14,753 bases of DNA from Actinomycetota bacterium (GTDB lineage: Bacteria > Actinomycetota > Geothermincolia > Fen-727 > JAQURN01), in NCBI GenBank assembly GCA_028715585.1, contig JAQURN010000017.1:1-14753 (forward strand). The letters run 5' to 3'. Within the stretch, counting starts at the first letter, position 1. Each line of letters opens with the position of its first letter. Shown here piece after piece: positions 1-7,403 of the stretch. Made by a program: the position numbers and the translations under genes. Below the pieces are notes generated by a model. It was not told the DNA's origin and made no database searches. It saw nothing but the letters and a program-made list of their open reading frames with translations.

Positions 1-1
1 C

Positions 2-1330
2 AAGCTTTTTGGAACCGATGGAGTAAGAGGGGAGGCAAACAAAAGCCTTACCTCCGAGTTTGCGCTCCGCCTCGGTAGAGCCGCGGCGAGAGTTCTCGGC
101 TCGGAAAAGAGCCTTGTTGTCGTGGGTCGTGACACCCGAATTTCGGGAAAAATGCTGGAGAGCGCACTGGTTGCCGGTTTTCTTTCCGAAGGCGCGAATG
201 TTCTCCTGGCAGAGATTATGCCCACGCCGGCAGTTTCGTTTCTGGTCGGCAAGCTGGGAGCTACGTTTGGGGCTGTGATATCCGCCTCCCATAATCCTTA
301 CCAAGATAATGGCATAAAGTTTTTCAATTCATCCGGTATAAAGATATCCGACGATACAGAAAGAGAGATAGAAAAGCAGTTTGAGCACCTGGACGGAAGG
401 GAGCCCTCTCGAGTCGGGGAAGCAAAGGAACTCGAAAACGCTGAGCAGCTGTATATAGAACATTTGTGCTCGAGCGCAAATGTTGATCTTTCAGGCTTGA
501 GAATCGTCCTGGACTGCGCGAATGGAGCGGCTTACCGTGTTTGTCCTGATGCTTTTATAAGATGCGGCGCGATGGTGGAAACTATGGGCGTTTCCCCTGA
601 TGGGAAGAACATAAATTTTCAATGCGGTTCCACCCATCCACAAAAGTGCGCCGAGATGGTTTGCGGTTCGAGGGCTGACGCTGGGTTTGCGCTTGATGGA
701 GACGGAGATCGTTGTATTTGCGTTGATGAGAATGGAGAAATTCGAGACGGCGATTATATACTCGCCATTGCCGCAAGATATCTAAAGGAGCGTGGTATTC
801 TTTCCCCGCCGCTCGTAGTCTCTACCGTGATGAGCAATCTCGGATTGAGGAGGGCATTGGAAGAAATGGGGATAGAACTCGTCCAGACCTCGGTGGGAGA
901 TCGCTATGTGAGGGAGGAGATGGAAAGAAGAGGAGCGATTCTTGGGGGGGAGCAATCTGGACATATTATTTTTGCTCAGCACGAAACTACCGGCGATGGA
1001 TTGCTTACGGCGCTAATAGTAGCTGGCATTATGAAAGAGTCAGGTAGAAAACTCACCGAGCTGGCAGGTTTAATGCGAAAATATCCACAGGTTCTTCTAA
1101 ACGTGCGGTCGCAGTCCAGGCGACTTTGTGCCGATATGCCCTCTTTGAGGCTAGCAGAGGACCTCGAAGGCAAGTTGGGCGAGAATGGCAGAATTCTCAT
1201 TCGCTCTTCCGGCACGGAAATGGTAGAAAGGGTGATGGTGGAGGCTCCATCTCATAAGGAAGCCCACTCAATCGCGATGGAAATAGCCCGAGCGATTTCG
1301 GTGGATATTGGTGGCGAGATTGAGAGTTGA
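2..1330 (+). CDS. glmM: Phosphoglucosamine mutase GlmM (5' end just cut off)
   Basis: GlmM converts glucosamine-6-phosphate to glucosamine-1-phosphate in the cytoplasm, on the route to UDP-GlcNAc for peptidoglycan. The visible protein (442 codons) opens with KLFGTDGVRG, the usual extreme N-terminus of the family, so only the start codon or a few codons are missing. The phosphoserine loop ISASHNP (Ser at about visible residue 96), the metal-binding loop DGDGDR, the sugar-binding stretch GGEQSGHIIF followed by TTGDG, and the C-terminal phosphate-binding loop RSSGTE are all present. That last loop continues MVERVMVEA, where E. coli has PLIRVMVEG. The start at 122 (GTG) is internal and would remove the N-terminal fold. 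A TTG-started glmS remnant follows 16 bases downstream, consistent with an ancestral glmM-glmS operon. Identification is firm; activity is inferred from the intact motifs. Confidence 0.96.
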   Translation, partial: KLFGTDGVRGEANKSLTSEFALRLGRAAARVLGSEKSLVVVGRDTRISGKMLESALVAGFLSEGANVLLAEIMPTPAVSFLVGKLGATFGAVISASHNPYQDNGIKFFNSSGIKISDDTEREIEKQFEHLDGREPSRVGEAKELENAEQLYIEHLCSSANVDLSGLRIVLDCANGAAYRVCPDAFIRCGAMVETMGVSPDGKNINFQCGSTHPQKCAEMVCGSRADAGFALDGDGDRCICVDENGEIRDGDYILAIAARYLKERGILSPPLVVSTVMSNLGLRRALEEMGIELVQTSVGDRYVREEMERRGAILGGEQSGHIIFAQHETTGDGLLTALIVAGIMKESGRKLTELAGLMRKYPQVLLNVRSQSRRLCADMPSLRLAEDLEGKLGENGRILIRSSGTEMVERVMVEAPSHKEAHSIAMEIARAISVDIGGEIES

Positions 1331-1346
1331 AAACGAGTGACCCATC

Positions 1347-1616
1347 TTGTGCGGCATAATAGGATACGTTGGGAATCTTGAGGCCAAGGCGGTGCTTTAC
1401 CAGGGCCTTAGGAGGCTCGAGTACCGGGGATACGATTCGGCTGGGATATGCGTAGTTTCCCCTGAAGGTAAGCTCGAGTGCGTAAAGGCAGCGGGGAACC
1501 TGGATGCTCTCGGCAAAGCGCTGGACAGCGCAAGCCTCGAAAGTTCCTGTGGTGCAAATCCAGTGGTAGTTCCCAATATGGGTGTTATGGGTGAAGAGTT
1601 GCGGGAACGAGAGTGA
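1347..1616 (+). pseudogene. glmS: Truncated remnant of glutamine-fructose-6-phosphate aminotransferase GlmS
   Basis: GlmS makes glucosamine-6-phosphate from fructose-6-phosphate and glutamine, feeding GlmM. The 89-codon frame starts with TTG and gives MCGIIGYVG, with the catalytic Cys2 nucleophile in place, then LRRLEYRGYDSAG, an unmistakable GlmS/class II glutaminase N-terminus. The fit runs without gaps against E. coli GlmS as I recall it up to Gly69 (codon 1551-1553). There the family continues with the glutamine-site motif HTRWATHG, but this sequence goes to an unrelated tail of 20 residues ending RERE. The rest of the glutaminase domain and both sugar-isomerase (SIS) domains, some 540 residues of about 610, are absent, so the product cannot be an active GlmS. 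There is no clear ribosome binding site before the TTG. It could be a genuine internal deletion or an assembly artefact; the sequence alone cannot decide. Confidence 0.87.
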
Positions 1617-1622
1617 GAGGAG
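1615..1622 (+). promoter_or_regulatory. Ribosome binding site that sets the nnr start
   Basis: GAGAGGAG lies 10 bases before the TTG at 1633 and overlaps the stop codon of the glmS remnant. It supports TTG 1633 over upstream in-frame starts, whose products would carry a 17-residue extension unlike the family. Confidence 0.6.
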
Positions 1623-1632
1623 TTGGAGCGAT

Positions 1633-3204
1633 TTGAGAGTCGTTACCCCCGATGAGATGGCGCTTATAGACCGCTTTTGTATCGAAAAGAGGGGGATACC
1701 CACCCACGAGCTCATGGAAAATGCCGGTGGCGCGGTAGCCCGTGAGGCAATGCGCATGCTTTCGGAGATAGGAGGAAACCAGGTGGCTGTGTGGTGTGGC
1801 AAAGGAAACAACGGCGGGGATGGCTTGGTCGCGGCGAGGCATCTCATCACGGGAGGCTTTGATGTAGGCGTGTTCGTGCTCGGGGGAAAGGAGGATCTCG
1901 AGGGGGAACCTGCCTCTAATCTCGAAAAACTCAAAGACGCGAACGTGAAGTTCGTGAAGGATAGGGGCGGGATAGGCGAGTTCGAATCGGGGCAGTTTGA
2001 CATGGTGATAGACGCGATATTCGGGACTGGTTTCCATGGAAGCGCCAGCGGAATTTACGCAGAGGCGATAAGGGCGATAAACCAAAGCGAGAAAGCGGTG
2101 CTTTCGGTTGATATACCAAGCGGGGTGAATGGTTCTACGGGGTGTGTTGAGGGCATTGCGGTACGCGCATCGAGAACAGTAACGTTTGCGGTTCCCAAGA
2201 TAGGCTTGCTTCAGTACCCTGGCGCCCAGTTAGCGGGAGAGATAGTGGTAGCTGATATCGGCATCCCACCCGACCTTTTTGACGAGCTCCTCTCCTCCAA
2301 GGTTTTTGTCACCACTGAAGAGGAGGCAATGGGTCTTCTACCTAGAAGAGAGCCGGATACCCATAAGTGGAAATGCGGGAGTGTTCTCGTTATTGGGGGG
2401 TCGGCTGGGATGTCTGGCGCACCCTATATGTGCAGCCGAGCCGCTCAACGGTCTGGGGCTGGTATGGTGTTTGTCGCTGTCCCCCGGGGCATCGCTGGGA
2501 TAATCGAGACCAAAACTACCGAAGCGATAGTTGTGGAACTCGACCAGGCTGAGGACCAAACCATATCCACCTCTGCAATCCCTAGGATAGTGGAGATGTT
2601 AGAAAGGGTGAATGTGGTTGTCCTGGGTCCAGGAATGCGCGACACTGGAAACACTTGCCGATTGACGAGAAACATCTTGAGAGAAACGAAGAAACCCATC
2701 GTGCTCGATGCGGATGGGCTCAATGCCATCGCAAAGAACCCTGAACTCTTGAAGGAAAGAGAAGCTCCCACCGTCATTACTCCACATCCAGGGGAGATGG
2801 CGCGCCTTTTGGGGACGGACTCGCGGCAGGTCCAGAGTGATAGGGTTCTTGCCGCGAGGGAGTCGGCGAAGCGCTTCGGCGTGATAACCGTGCTCAAGGG
2901 AGCCGGAACTGTGATTGCCGAGCCTGGCGGTGAAGTGAGAATCAACCTCACTGGAAATCCAGGTATGGCGACTGCCGGGATGGGGGATGTTCTATCGGGA
3001 ATGGTTGCGTCCTTATTGGCTCAGGGTCTTGACCCTTTTGGGGCTGCCGTATGCGGCGTCTATTTCCATGGATATGCGGGGGATCTGGTCGCCCAGATGG
3101 ATGCGATGGTAGGGATGGTCGCGGGCGATGTGATAAGGTATTTGCCTCTTGCTATGAGGGGGGGAAGGGAGCAGGAAATTCGAAAGATTAGCTTCGAGAG
3201 TTGA
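1633..3204 (+). CDS. nnr: Bifunctional NAD(P)H-hydrate repair enzyme Nnr (epimerase plus ADP/ATP-dependent dehydratase)
   Basis: This cytoplasmic metabolite-repair enzyme restores damaged NADHX/NADPHX. The N-terminal YjeF_N half (about residues 1-220) epimerises the R and S hydrates, and the C-terminal YjeF_C half (about 230-510) dehydrates the S form. In the epimerase half I see MRVVTPDEM, GKGNNGGDGLVAARH (56-70), DAIFGTGFHG and DIPSGVNG. In the dehydratase half I see HKWKCGSVLVIGGS, VVLGPGM, PIVLDADGLNAIA, VITPHPGE and the nucleotide/catalytic loop GNPGMATAGMGDVLSG with Asp452. That loop has TAGMGD where TGGTGD is common. The start chosen is TTG 1633, which gives 523 residues, the family's usual length and N-terminus. 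An upstream start at 1582 is possible but poorly supported. The stop overlaps a TTG of the next reading frame, so nnr and alr are probably co-transcribed. Confidence 0.95.
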   Translation: MRVVTPDEMALIDRFCIEKRGIPTHELMENAGGAVAREAMRMLSEIGGNQVAVWCGKGNNGGDGLVAARHLITGGFDVGVFVLGGKEDLEGEPASNLEKLKDANVKFVKDRGGIGEFESGQFDMVIDAIFGTGFHGSASGIYAEAIRAINQSEKAVLSVDIPSGVNGSTGCVEGIAVRASRTVTFAVPKIGLLQYPGAQLAGEIVVADIGIPPDLFDELLSSKVFVTTEEEAMGLLPRREPDTHKWKCGSVLVIGGSAGMSGAPYMCSRAAQRSGAGMVFVAVPRGIAGIIETKTTEAIVVELDQAEDQTISTSAIPRIVEMLERVNVVVLGPGMRDTGNTCRLTRNILRETKKPIVLDADGLNAIAKNPELLKEREAPTVITPHPGEMARLLGTDSRQVQSDRVLAARESAKRFGVITVLKGAGTVIAEPGGEVRINLTGNPGMATAGMGDVLSGMVASLLAQGLDPFGAAVCGVYFHGYAGDLVAQMDAMVGMVAGDVIRYLPLAMRGGREQEIRKISFES

Positions 3205-3251
3205 GGGCCTTGATGGCGGAAAGTTTCCATACTGAGGGGGAACACAGCGAA

Positions 3252-4370
3252 ATGTTTTTCCGACCGCTTTTTGCGAAAATCGACCTTTCGAGAATCGAGC
3301 GCAACGTCCGCTATCTAAAGGGTTTGACCTCGCCAGGATGCAAGTTCATGGCTGTGGTGAAATCCGATGCTTATGGGCACGGAGACGTAGAGGTAGCAAA
3401 AGCTGCCCTTGATGCTGGCGCGGATTGCCTTGGCGTCGCCTTGGTGGAAGAGGCACAGAACCTCGTGAGAGCGGGGATAGGGCCTCCCATTTTCCTGCTC
3501 TTCGAGCCCCCTCCTTCCTCCGCGGACGAAGTTGTATCTCTTGGGCTTACCTCCTCTGTCTGTACGAAGGGTTATGCGCTTGCCTTATCCAAGGCGGCTT
3601 CCCGCATGGGTTGCGAAATTGGGGTACATCTCAAGGTTGACACTGGCATGAGGCGTGTGGGCATCGAGGTGAGTGAAGTAACCCAGTTTGTGGAGTTTCT
3701 CCAAAGCCTTAAGGGAGTGAGGGTGGAGGGCATTTACACCCATTTTGCCATGGCTCACCAGCCTGAGAGCGATTTTACCAGCCGCCAGATGGCTCTCTTT
3801 GAGGCTGCCTCGAGCGAAGCGGAGAAAGTTCTGGGAAAGAAGCTCGTGAAGCATGCCGCGAACAGCGCTGCCTTGCTTTGTTTTCCTGCTAGCCACTATG
3901 ACATGGTAAGGGTGGGAATTTCCATGTACGGCCTTCCACCCTCCCCTGCTCTTGCGCGGCATTGCCGAAGCCTCGAGCCAGCGCTTTCCCTCGAGGGGAG
4001 AGTTTCTTGTGTCAAGGAAGTGGGAGCGGGAGAGGGTATAAGTTATGGACTCACTTATGCTCCCCGTGAAGGTACCAGAATCGCGGTCATTCCTATTGGC
4101 TATGGTGATGGTTTTCGGAGGAGCCTCTCTGAAAAAGGGGAGGTTTTAATAAAAGGGATGAGGCGACGGGTTGCTGGAACCATATGTATGGACCTCTCCA
4201 TGATAGATGTGGGAGATGCAGCGGTGGAAGCTGGAACGAGGTTTGTGATCATAGGAAAAGATGATAACGAGGAGATAACGGCGGACGAGATTGCCCAAAA
4301 AATCGGCACCATAAATTACGAGGTGTTATGCATGATAGGCAAGAGAGTCCCAAGGATTTATGTGAGATGA
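3252..4370 (+). CDS. alr: Alanine racemase (PLP-dependent)
   Basis: Alr interconverts L- and D-alanine in the cytoplasm and supplies D-Ala for peptidoglycan. The fold-type III barrel opens RPLFAKIDLSRIERNV, followed by AVVKSDAYGHG with the PLP-binding Lys37. Next come HLKVDTGMRRVG, GIYTHFAMA, HAANSAALL and DMVRVGISMYG. The C-terminal beta domain carries SYGLTY with the second catalytic residue Tyr265, IPIGYGDGFRR and GTICMDLSM, ending INYEVLCMIGKRVPRIYV. At 372 residues it is full length. I prefer ATG 3252 because the product begins exactly where family members begin, with a G-rich site (3234-3241) about 10 bases upstream. ATG 3213, or TTG 3201 overlapping the nnr stop as TTGA, are alternatives that add 13 or 17 residues. 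It follows nnr, the usual actinobacterial and Firmicutes arrangement. Confidence 0.95.
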   Translation: MFFRPLFAKIDLSRIERNVRYLKGLTSPGCKFMAVVKSDAYGHGDVEVAKAALDAGADCLGVALVEEAQNLVRAGIGPPIFLLFEPPPSSADEVVSLGLTSSVCTKGYALALSKAASRMGCEIGVHLKVDTGMRRVGIEVSEVTQFVEFLQSLKGVRVEGIYTHFAMAHQPESDFTSRQMALFEAASSEAEKVLGKKLVKHAANSAALLCFPASHYDMVRVGISMYGLPPSPALARHCRSLEPALSLEGRVSCVKEVGAGEGISYGLTYAPREGTRIAVIPIGYGDGFRRSLSEKGEVLIKGMRRRVAGTICMDLSMIDVGDAAVEAGTRFVIIGKDDNEEITADEIAQKIGTINYEVLCMIGKRVPRIYVR

Positions 4371-4397
4371 GCGGGGTTTAAGAGAGGGGGTCCGTGA

Positions 4398-5474
4398 ATG
4401 AAAGATTTTGAAAACCGAGAGAGCGAGAAGAAGTCACAAAAACTCAAGAAAGCGATGCTTTTCTTGGGGGCATCGATTGGCGCCGCGGTGGCAGCGATAG
4501 AGATTGACGCGCAAAGGATAAAGATGAGGAGCGACCCCGAAAAAGGGGAGAACTTTTCAGAATCCCTGGGGGAAGAAGTTTTGTACGTGGAGGCGGAGGA
4601 TGGCGCGAAGCTGTACACGGAGACGGTAGGAAGCGGTCCCCCTATAGTTTTAGTGCACGGCTGGTTTTGCGATAGCGATGCGTGGCACTACCAGAAAAAA
4701 CATCTAAAAGATGAATTCAGGCTAATCACTTATGACCTCAGGGGTCACGGAAGGAGCGACATTCCCCCTGGTAGGTACAGCATCGACGATTTGGCGAAAG
4801 ATTTGAGAGCGGTTGTGAGGGCGCATTGTGGGGGAGAACCCTATATACTCGTTGGACACAGCCTTGGGGGTACTATTATTCTCCGCTACGCTGAAATTTT
4901 CGCGGAGGAGCTTGCGAGAAAGTTAAAAGGGGTTGTCTTAGTGAATACCCTCTGTTCTCCAGAGGACTTACAATTTCCATTAAAGGTGGCTCTGCGAGTG
5001 GTTTCTGGGGAGCGTGGGGAAAAGGTTCTGGAGTGGGTTTCGCGGCACGTGGGTTTCGTGGACTGGGTCAAGGATGCCGTAACTAGAACCTCTCTTTTCC
5101 TGGTTGGGACTCAACATATTGGGTTTGGGCCTGGGGCATCGCTTACCCAGATGAATTACATCAGTGAAATGACACGGAGAACCAGCTTGAAGGGGGCTCT
5201 CAATGCCGCGATCGGCGCCCTCGCGGAAATGGAGCCCGTGAGGCTCGACGCAATCAATTCGAGTGGAATACCAGTGCTAATCTGGACGGCAGAGAAAGAC
5301 AAACTTGCCAAACCAAAAGCCTCGATATGCATGCACGAGGAGCTAGATAATTCAGTTCTGGACTTCGTTCCGGGGGTTGGCCACCCGAGCTACACCGAAA
5401 GATACGAGATGTTCAACCGCCAACTTTGCGATTTTGGGCGCGAGGCGCTTGGCAGGTCTGGAGACGAGAGTTGA
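4398..5474 (+). CDS. Alpha/beta-fold hydrolase with N-terminal membrane anchor
   Basis: This is a 358-residue alpha/beta hydrolase of unknown substrate. The oxyanion region VLVHGW (residues 84-89), YDLRGHGRSD, the nucleophile elbow GHSLGG with Ser155, Asp301 in WTAEKDKL, and His329 in GVGHPS form a complete catalytic triad. A charged stretch (EKKSQKLKK) followed by a hydrophobic, Ala/Gly-rich segment (about residues 19-36) looks like a signal anchor, which would place the enzyme outside the membrane; no lipobox is visible. The start ATG is preceded by GAGAGGGGG with 7-base spacing. An alpha/beta hydrolase between alr and tsaE is a recurring actinobacterial neighbour, so a lipid or envelope substrate is plausible, but that is inference. 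Its stop overlaps the start of the next gene as TTGA. Confidence 0.88.
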   Translation: MKDFENRESEKKSQKLKKAMLFLGASIGAAVAAIEIDAQRIKMRSDPEKGENFSESLGEEVLYVEAEDGAKLYTETVGSGPPIVLVHGWFCDSDAWHYQKKHLKDEFRLITYDLRGHGRSDIPPGRYSIDDLAKDLRAVVRAHCGGEPYILVGHSLGGTIILRYAEIFAEELARKLKGVVLVNTLCSPEDLQFPLKVALRVVSGERGEKVLEWVSRHVGFVDWVKDAVTRTSLFLVGTQHIGFGPGASLTQMNYISEMTRRTSLKGALNAAIGALAEMEPVRLDAINSSGIPVLIWTAEKDKLAKPKASICMHEELDNSVLDFVPGVGHPSYTERYEMFNRQLCDFGREALGRSGDES

Positions 5475-6418
5475 TAGATTCCATCCAAGTTGGGCACGAA
5501 GGTGACCCCGATGCCTTGACTGGCTGCACGGTATTCCTCCTTCCGCGAGGAACCGTTGGCGCTTGTGAGGTGCGTGGTGGCGCCCCGGGAACGAGGGAAA
5601 CTGAACTCCTGCGCCCAAAGTTCACGGCGAGAACCATGGATGCTGTTCTTCTCACTGGTGGTAGTGCTTTCGGGCTTGGAGCCGCTGACGGGGTGATGCG
5701 CTTTTTGGAGGAGCAAGGCCGTGGCTTTCCCACCCCATCCGGCCCGGTCCCGATTGTGAGTTCGGCTGTTATCTATGATTTGGATATGGGGAAATCCGAT
5801 GTGAGGCCGGATGCTGACATGGGCTATAAATGCTGTTTGAACGCGACTGCGGGGGAGAGAAGAGAGGGGAATGTCGGGGTTGGATTAGGGGCGAGCGTTG
5901 GGAGCGCACTGGGAAGAAAGATGTCAACAAAAGGAGGATTTGGCATTTTTGCTTGGGGGAGGGGTGATTTTAAGCTGGAGGTAGCGGCGGTCGCGAATGG
6001 TTTTGGTGATGTCGTTGGTGAGGACGGAAAGATTATAGCCGGTGCCCGTGACGGGGAGGGAAATTTTGCCGGGGTTGAAGATTTGATTTGTTCTCTTTCA
6101 AAGGAGCCAAATTCGGAAGGGCTCAACACCACCTTGGTTGTCATTGCTACCAACGCTAGGCTTACCAAGGAAGAGGCGTCTAGAATTTGCCTCCAGGGTC
6201 ACAACGGCATTGCCAGGGTCATGAGACCCTCTCACACGAGATATGATGGGGACACCGTGTTTGCTCTCTCCACGGGAGAGGTGGATTTCCCTCTTGATGC
6301 GGTGGAAGTGCTTGCCGCCATCGGTACCGCGAGTGCCATTCGCTCTGGGGTTATGAAGGCAGAGGCTGGCGGTGGGCTGCTTTCCGCGCGTGATATACTT
6401 AAAAGAGAAGTCAAATGA
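5471..6418 (+). CDS. P1/S58 family peptidase (DmpA/NylC-like self-processing amidohydrolase)
   Basis: Members of this family (L-aminopeptidase/D-esterase DmpA, nylon-oligomer hydrolase NylC) are N-terminal-nucleophile-like enzymes that cleave themselves into alpha and beta chains. Here I see VGHEGDPDALTGCTV, VRGGAPGTRETELL, LTGGSAFGLGAADGV, GNVGVGLGAS, the probable cleavage site LNTTLVVIATNA (Asn219/Thr220), and the C-terminal VEVLAAIGTASAIRSGV. In NylC the cut is Asn266/Thr267 with Thr as nucleophile, so a Thr nucleophile is inferred here; DmpA uses Gly/Ser. The start TTG 5471 overlaps the hydrolase stop (TTGA), has GGAGA 6 bases upstream, and gives the family's N-terminus and a 315-residue product. 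The start at 5426 would add 15 unrelated residues. No signal peptide is visible, so a cytoplasmic enzyme is likely. The natural substrate is unknown. Confidence 0.9.
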   Translation: MIDSIQVGHEGDPDALTGCTVFLLPRGTVGACEVRGGAPGTRETELLRPKFTARTMDAVLLTGGSAFGLGAADGVMRFLEEQGRGFPTPSGPVPIVSSAVIYDLDMGKSDVRPDADMGYKCCLNATAGERREGNVGVGLGASVGSALGRKMSTKGGFGIFAWGRGDFKLEVAAVANGFGDVVGEDGKIIAGARDGEGNFAGVEDLICSLSKEPNSEGLNTTLVVIATNARLTKEEASRICLQGHNGIARVMRPSHTRYDGDTVFALSTGEVDFPLDAVEVLAAIGTASAIRSGVMKAEAGGGLLSARDILKREVK

Positions 6419-6451
6419 AAAGCTAGAAAAGTTAGCTGGAGGAAAGTAAGG

Positions 6452-6676
6452 ATGCCGATATATGAATATCGTTGCAAGAAATGCAACAAGAAATTCGAGA
6501 AATTGGTTCGCAATGGGGACAAAGTAGCTTGCCCTAAGTGTCACAGCAAAGACCTTACGAGGCTTTTTTCCGTTTTTGCTACAAGGTCTAAGGGGGAGGA
6601 TGGGGAGATTTCCTCAATTGGAGGAAGCCCTTGTTCCTCTTGCTCGGCTACTTCGTGTGACACTTGTAACATTTAA
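6452..6676 (+). CDS. FmdB-family zinc-ribbon protein
   Basis: This 74-residue protein starts MPIYEYRCKKCNKKFE, the hallmark of FmdB/CxxC_CxxC_SSSS zinc-ribbon proteins. Two knuckles, CKKC (Cys8/Cys11) and CPKC (Cys27/Cys30), should bind one zinc ion. The tail is rich in Ser and Cys (CSSC and CDTC), as is common in this family. Some relatives are annotated as regulators of formamidase or amide genes, but a general function is not established. GGAGG lies about 11 bases upstream of the ATG. The gene follows the P1 peptidase by 33 bases. A gap of 71 bases separates it from the next gene; I see no clear terminator or promoter there. Confidence 0.88.
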   Translation: MPIYEYRCKKCNKKFEKLVRNGDKVACPKCHSKDLTRLFSVFATRSKGEDGEISSIGGSPCSSCSATSCDTCNI

Positions 6677-6747
6677 GTTCCTGGGAAATATCGTATGAAG
6701 TCTTACCGGCGTGGTAGAAAATCTTTTTCATAAAGGGGTATTTTTCT

Positions 6748-7374
6748 TTGTTGTCTGAAAGGCTAGAGGCAGATTCGCTCGAAGAGCTTGAGCAGTTGCT
6801 CGAGGGATGCCAGAGATGTCCCCTGTGGAGCGACAGAAGCAACTTGGTGTTCGGAAGCGGGTCGAGGGATGCTCAATTGATGTTCATAGGAGAGGCACCT
6901 GGAAGAGCCGAGGACGCTAAGGGGCTTCCTTTCGTAGGTCCCGCAGGTAGGCTCCTCGATGACCTTCTAGCGGGCATAGGTCTCACAAGAAGCGAGGTTT
7001 ATATCACCAACGTGGTGAAGTGCAGACCTCCCGGAAACAGGGACCCTCTCCCTGAAGAGATGGAAGCGTGTCACCCATTTCTCGCCAGACAAATAGAGCT
7101 GATAGAACCAAAAATTGTGTGCGCCCTGGGAAGGGTGGCCGCCGGATCCCTGCTGGGGAAAACGGTTCAGATGAGCAGAATTCACGGAACGAGGTTGAAT
7201 GGAGATGGGTATTTCGTGGTCCCGGTTTTCCATCCTGCCGCTGCCTTGCGGACTCCTTCGAGCATGAGCGCGCTCGAGGAGGATTTCCGAAACCTCAAAA
7301 AATACCTCCAGCAGGAAGAAGTGGCACCAAAAACAGTTTCGAGGGAAGAGCCAGAGCAACTCGAGCTCTTCTAG
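6748..7374 (+). CDS. Family 4 uracil-DNA glycosylase (4Fe-4S) with C-terminal clamp-like motif
   Basis: The enzyme removes uracil from DNA, starting base-excision repair. Four cysteines, Cys21, Cys24 (GCQRCPLW), Cys92 (VKCRPPGNRDP) and Cys108 (EACHPF), have the spacing of the iron-sulfur ligands in family 4 enzymes. The active-site motif GEAPGRAEDAKGLPFVGPAGR (from residue 48) and the HPAA motif (162-165) are typical. The 208-residue product ends EEPEQLELF; QLELF resembles the QL[SD]LF motif that binds the replication sliding clamp, following a charged linker of about 15 residues. Start: TTG 6748, with AAGGGG about 10 bases upstream; TTG 6751 directly next is an alternative. The gene ends 29 bases before tsaE. 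Confidence 0.94.
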   Translation: MLSERLEADSLEELEQLLEGCQRCPLWSDRSNLVFGSGSRDAQLMFIGEAPGRAEDAKGLPFVGPAGRLLDDLLAGIGLTRSEVYITNVVKCRPPGNRDPLPEEMEACHPFLARQIELIEPKIVCALGRVAAGSLLGKTVQMSRIHGTRLNGDGYFVVPVFHPAAALRTPSSMSALEEDFRNLKKYLQQEEVAPKTVSREEPEQLELF

Positions 7375-7393
7375 CAGGCATTCTTACTCCCTT

Positions 7394-7397
7394 GGAG
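7394..7397 (+). promoter_or_regulatory. Ribosome binding site that sets the tsaE start
   Basis: GGAG sits 6 bases before TTG 7404. This supports TTG 7404 over ATG 7431, which would delete the first strand of the fold, and over upstream starts inside the glycosylase gene. Confidence 0.5.
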
Positions 7398-7403
7398 ATT
7401 GGT

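Noticed and set aside
1197..2003. Long minus-strand open frame (268 codons) over the glmM end, glmS remnant and nnr start
   Set aside because: The translation is Ser/Pro-rich with no recognisable domain, and it lies opposite well-identified genes. It is a shadow of their codon use.
2338..2951. Minus-strand open frames opposite nnr, and similar ones opposite groEL (13759-14580)
   Set aside because: They have low-complexity Ser/Pro/Thr-rich translations opposite highly conserved genes. No ribosome binding site or homology is evident.
5426..5470. Longer start for the P1 peptidase
   Set aside because: It adds 15 residues encoded by the end of the hydrolase gene in another frame. The family N-terminus and ribosome binding site fit TTG 5471.
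6677..6747. Promoter in the gap before the glycosylase gene
   Set aside because: A TTGTAA box is present, but the bases at the right distance (AATATC) do not resemble a -10 box.
7068..7403. Upstream extension of tsaE into the glycosylase gene
   Set aside because: It overlaps the confidently identified glycosylase in another frame and looks unlike TsaE. TTG 7404 has its own ribosome binding site.
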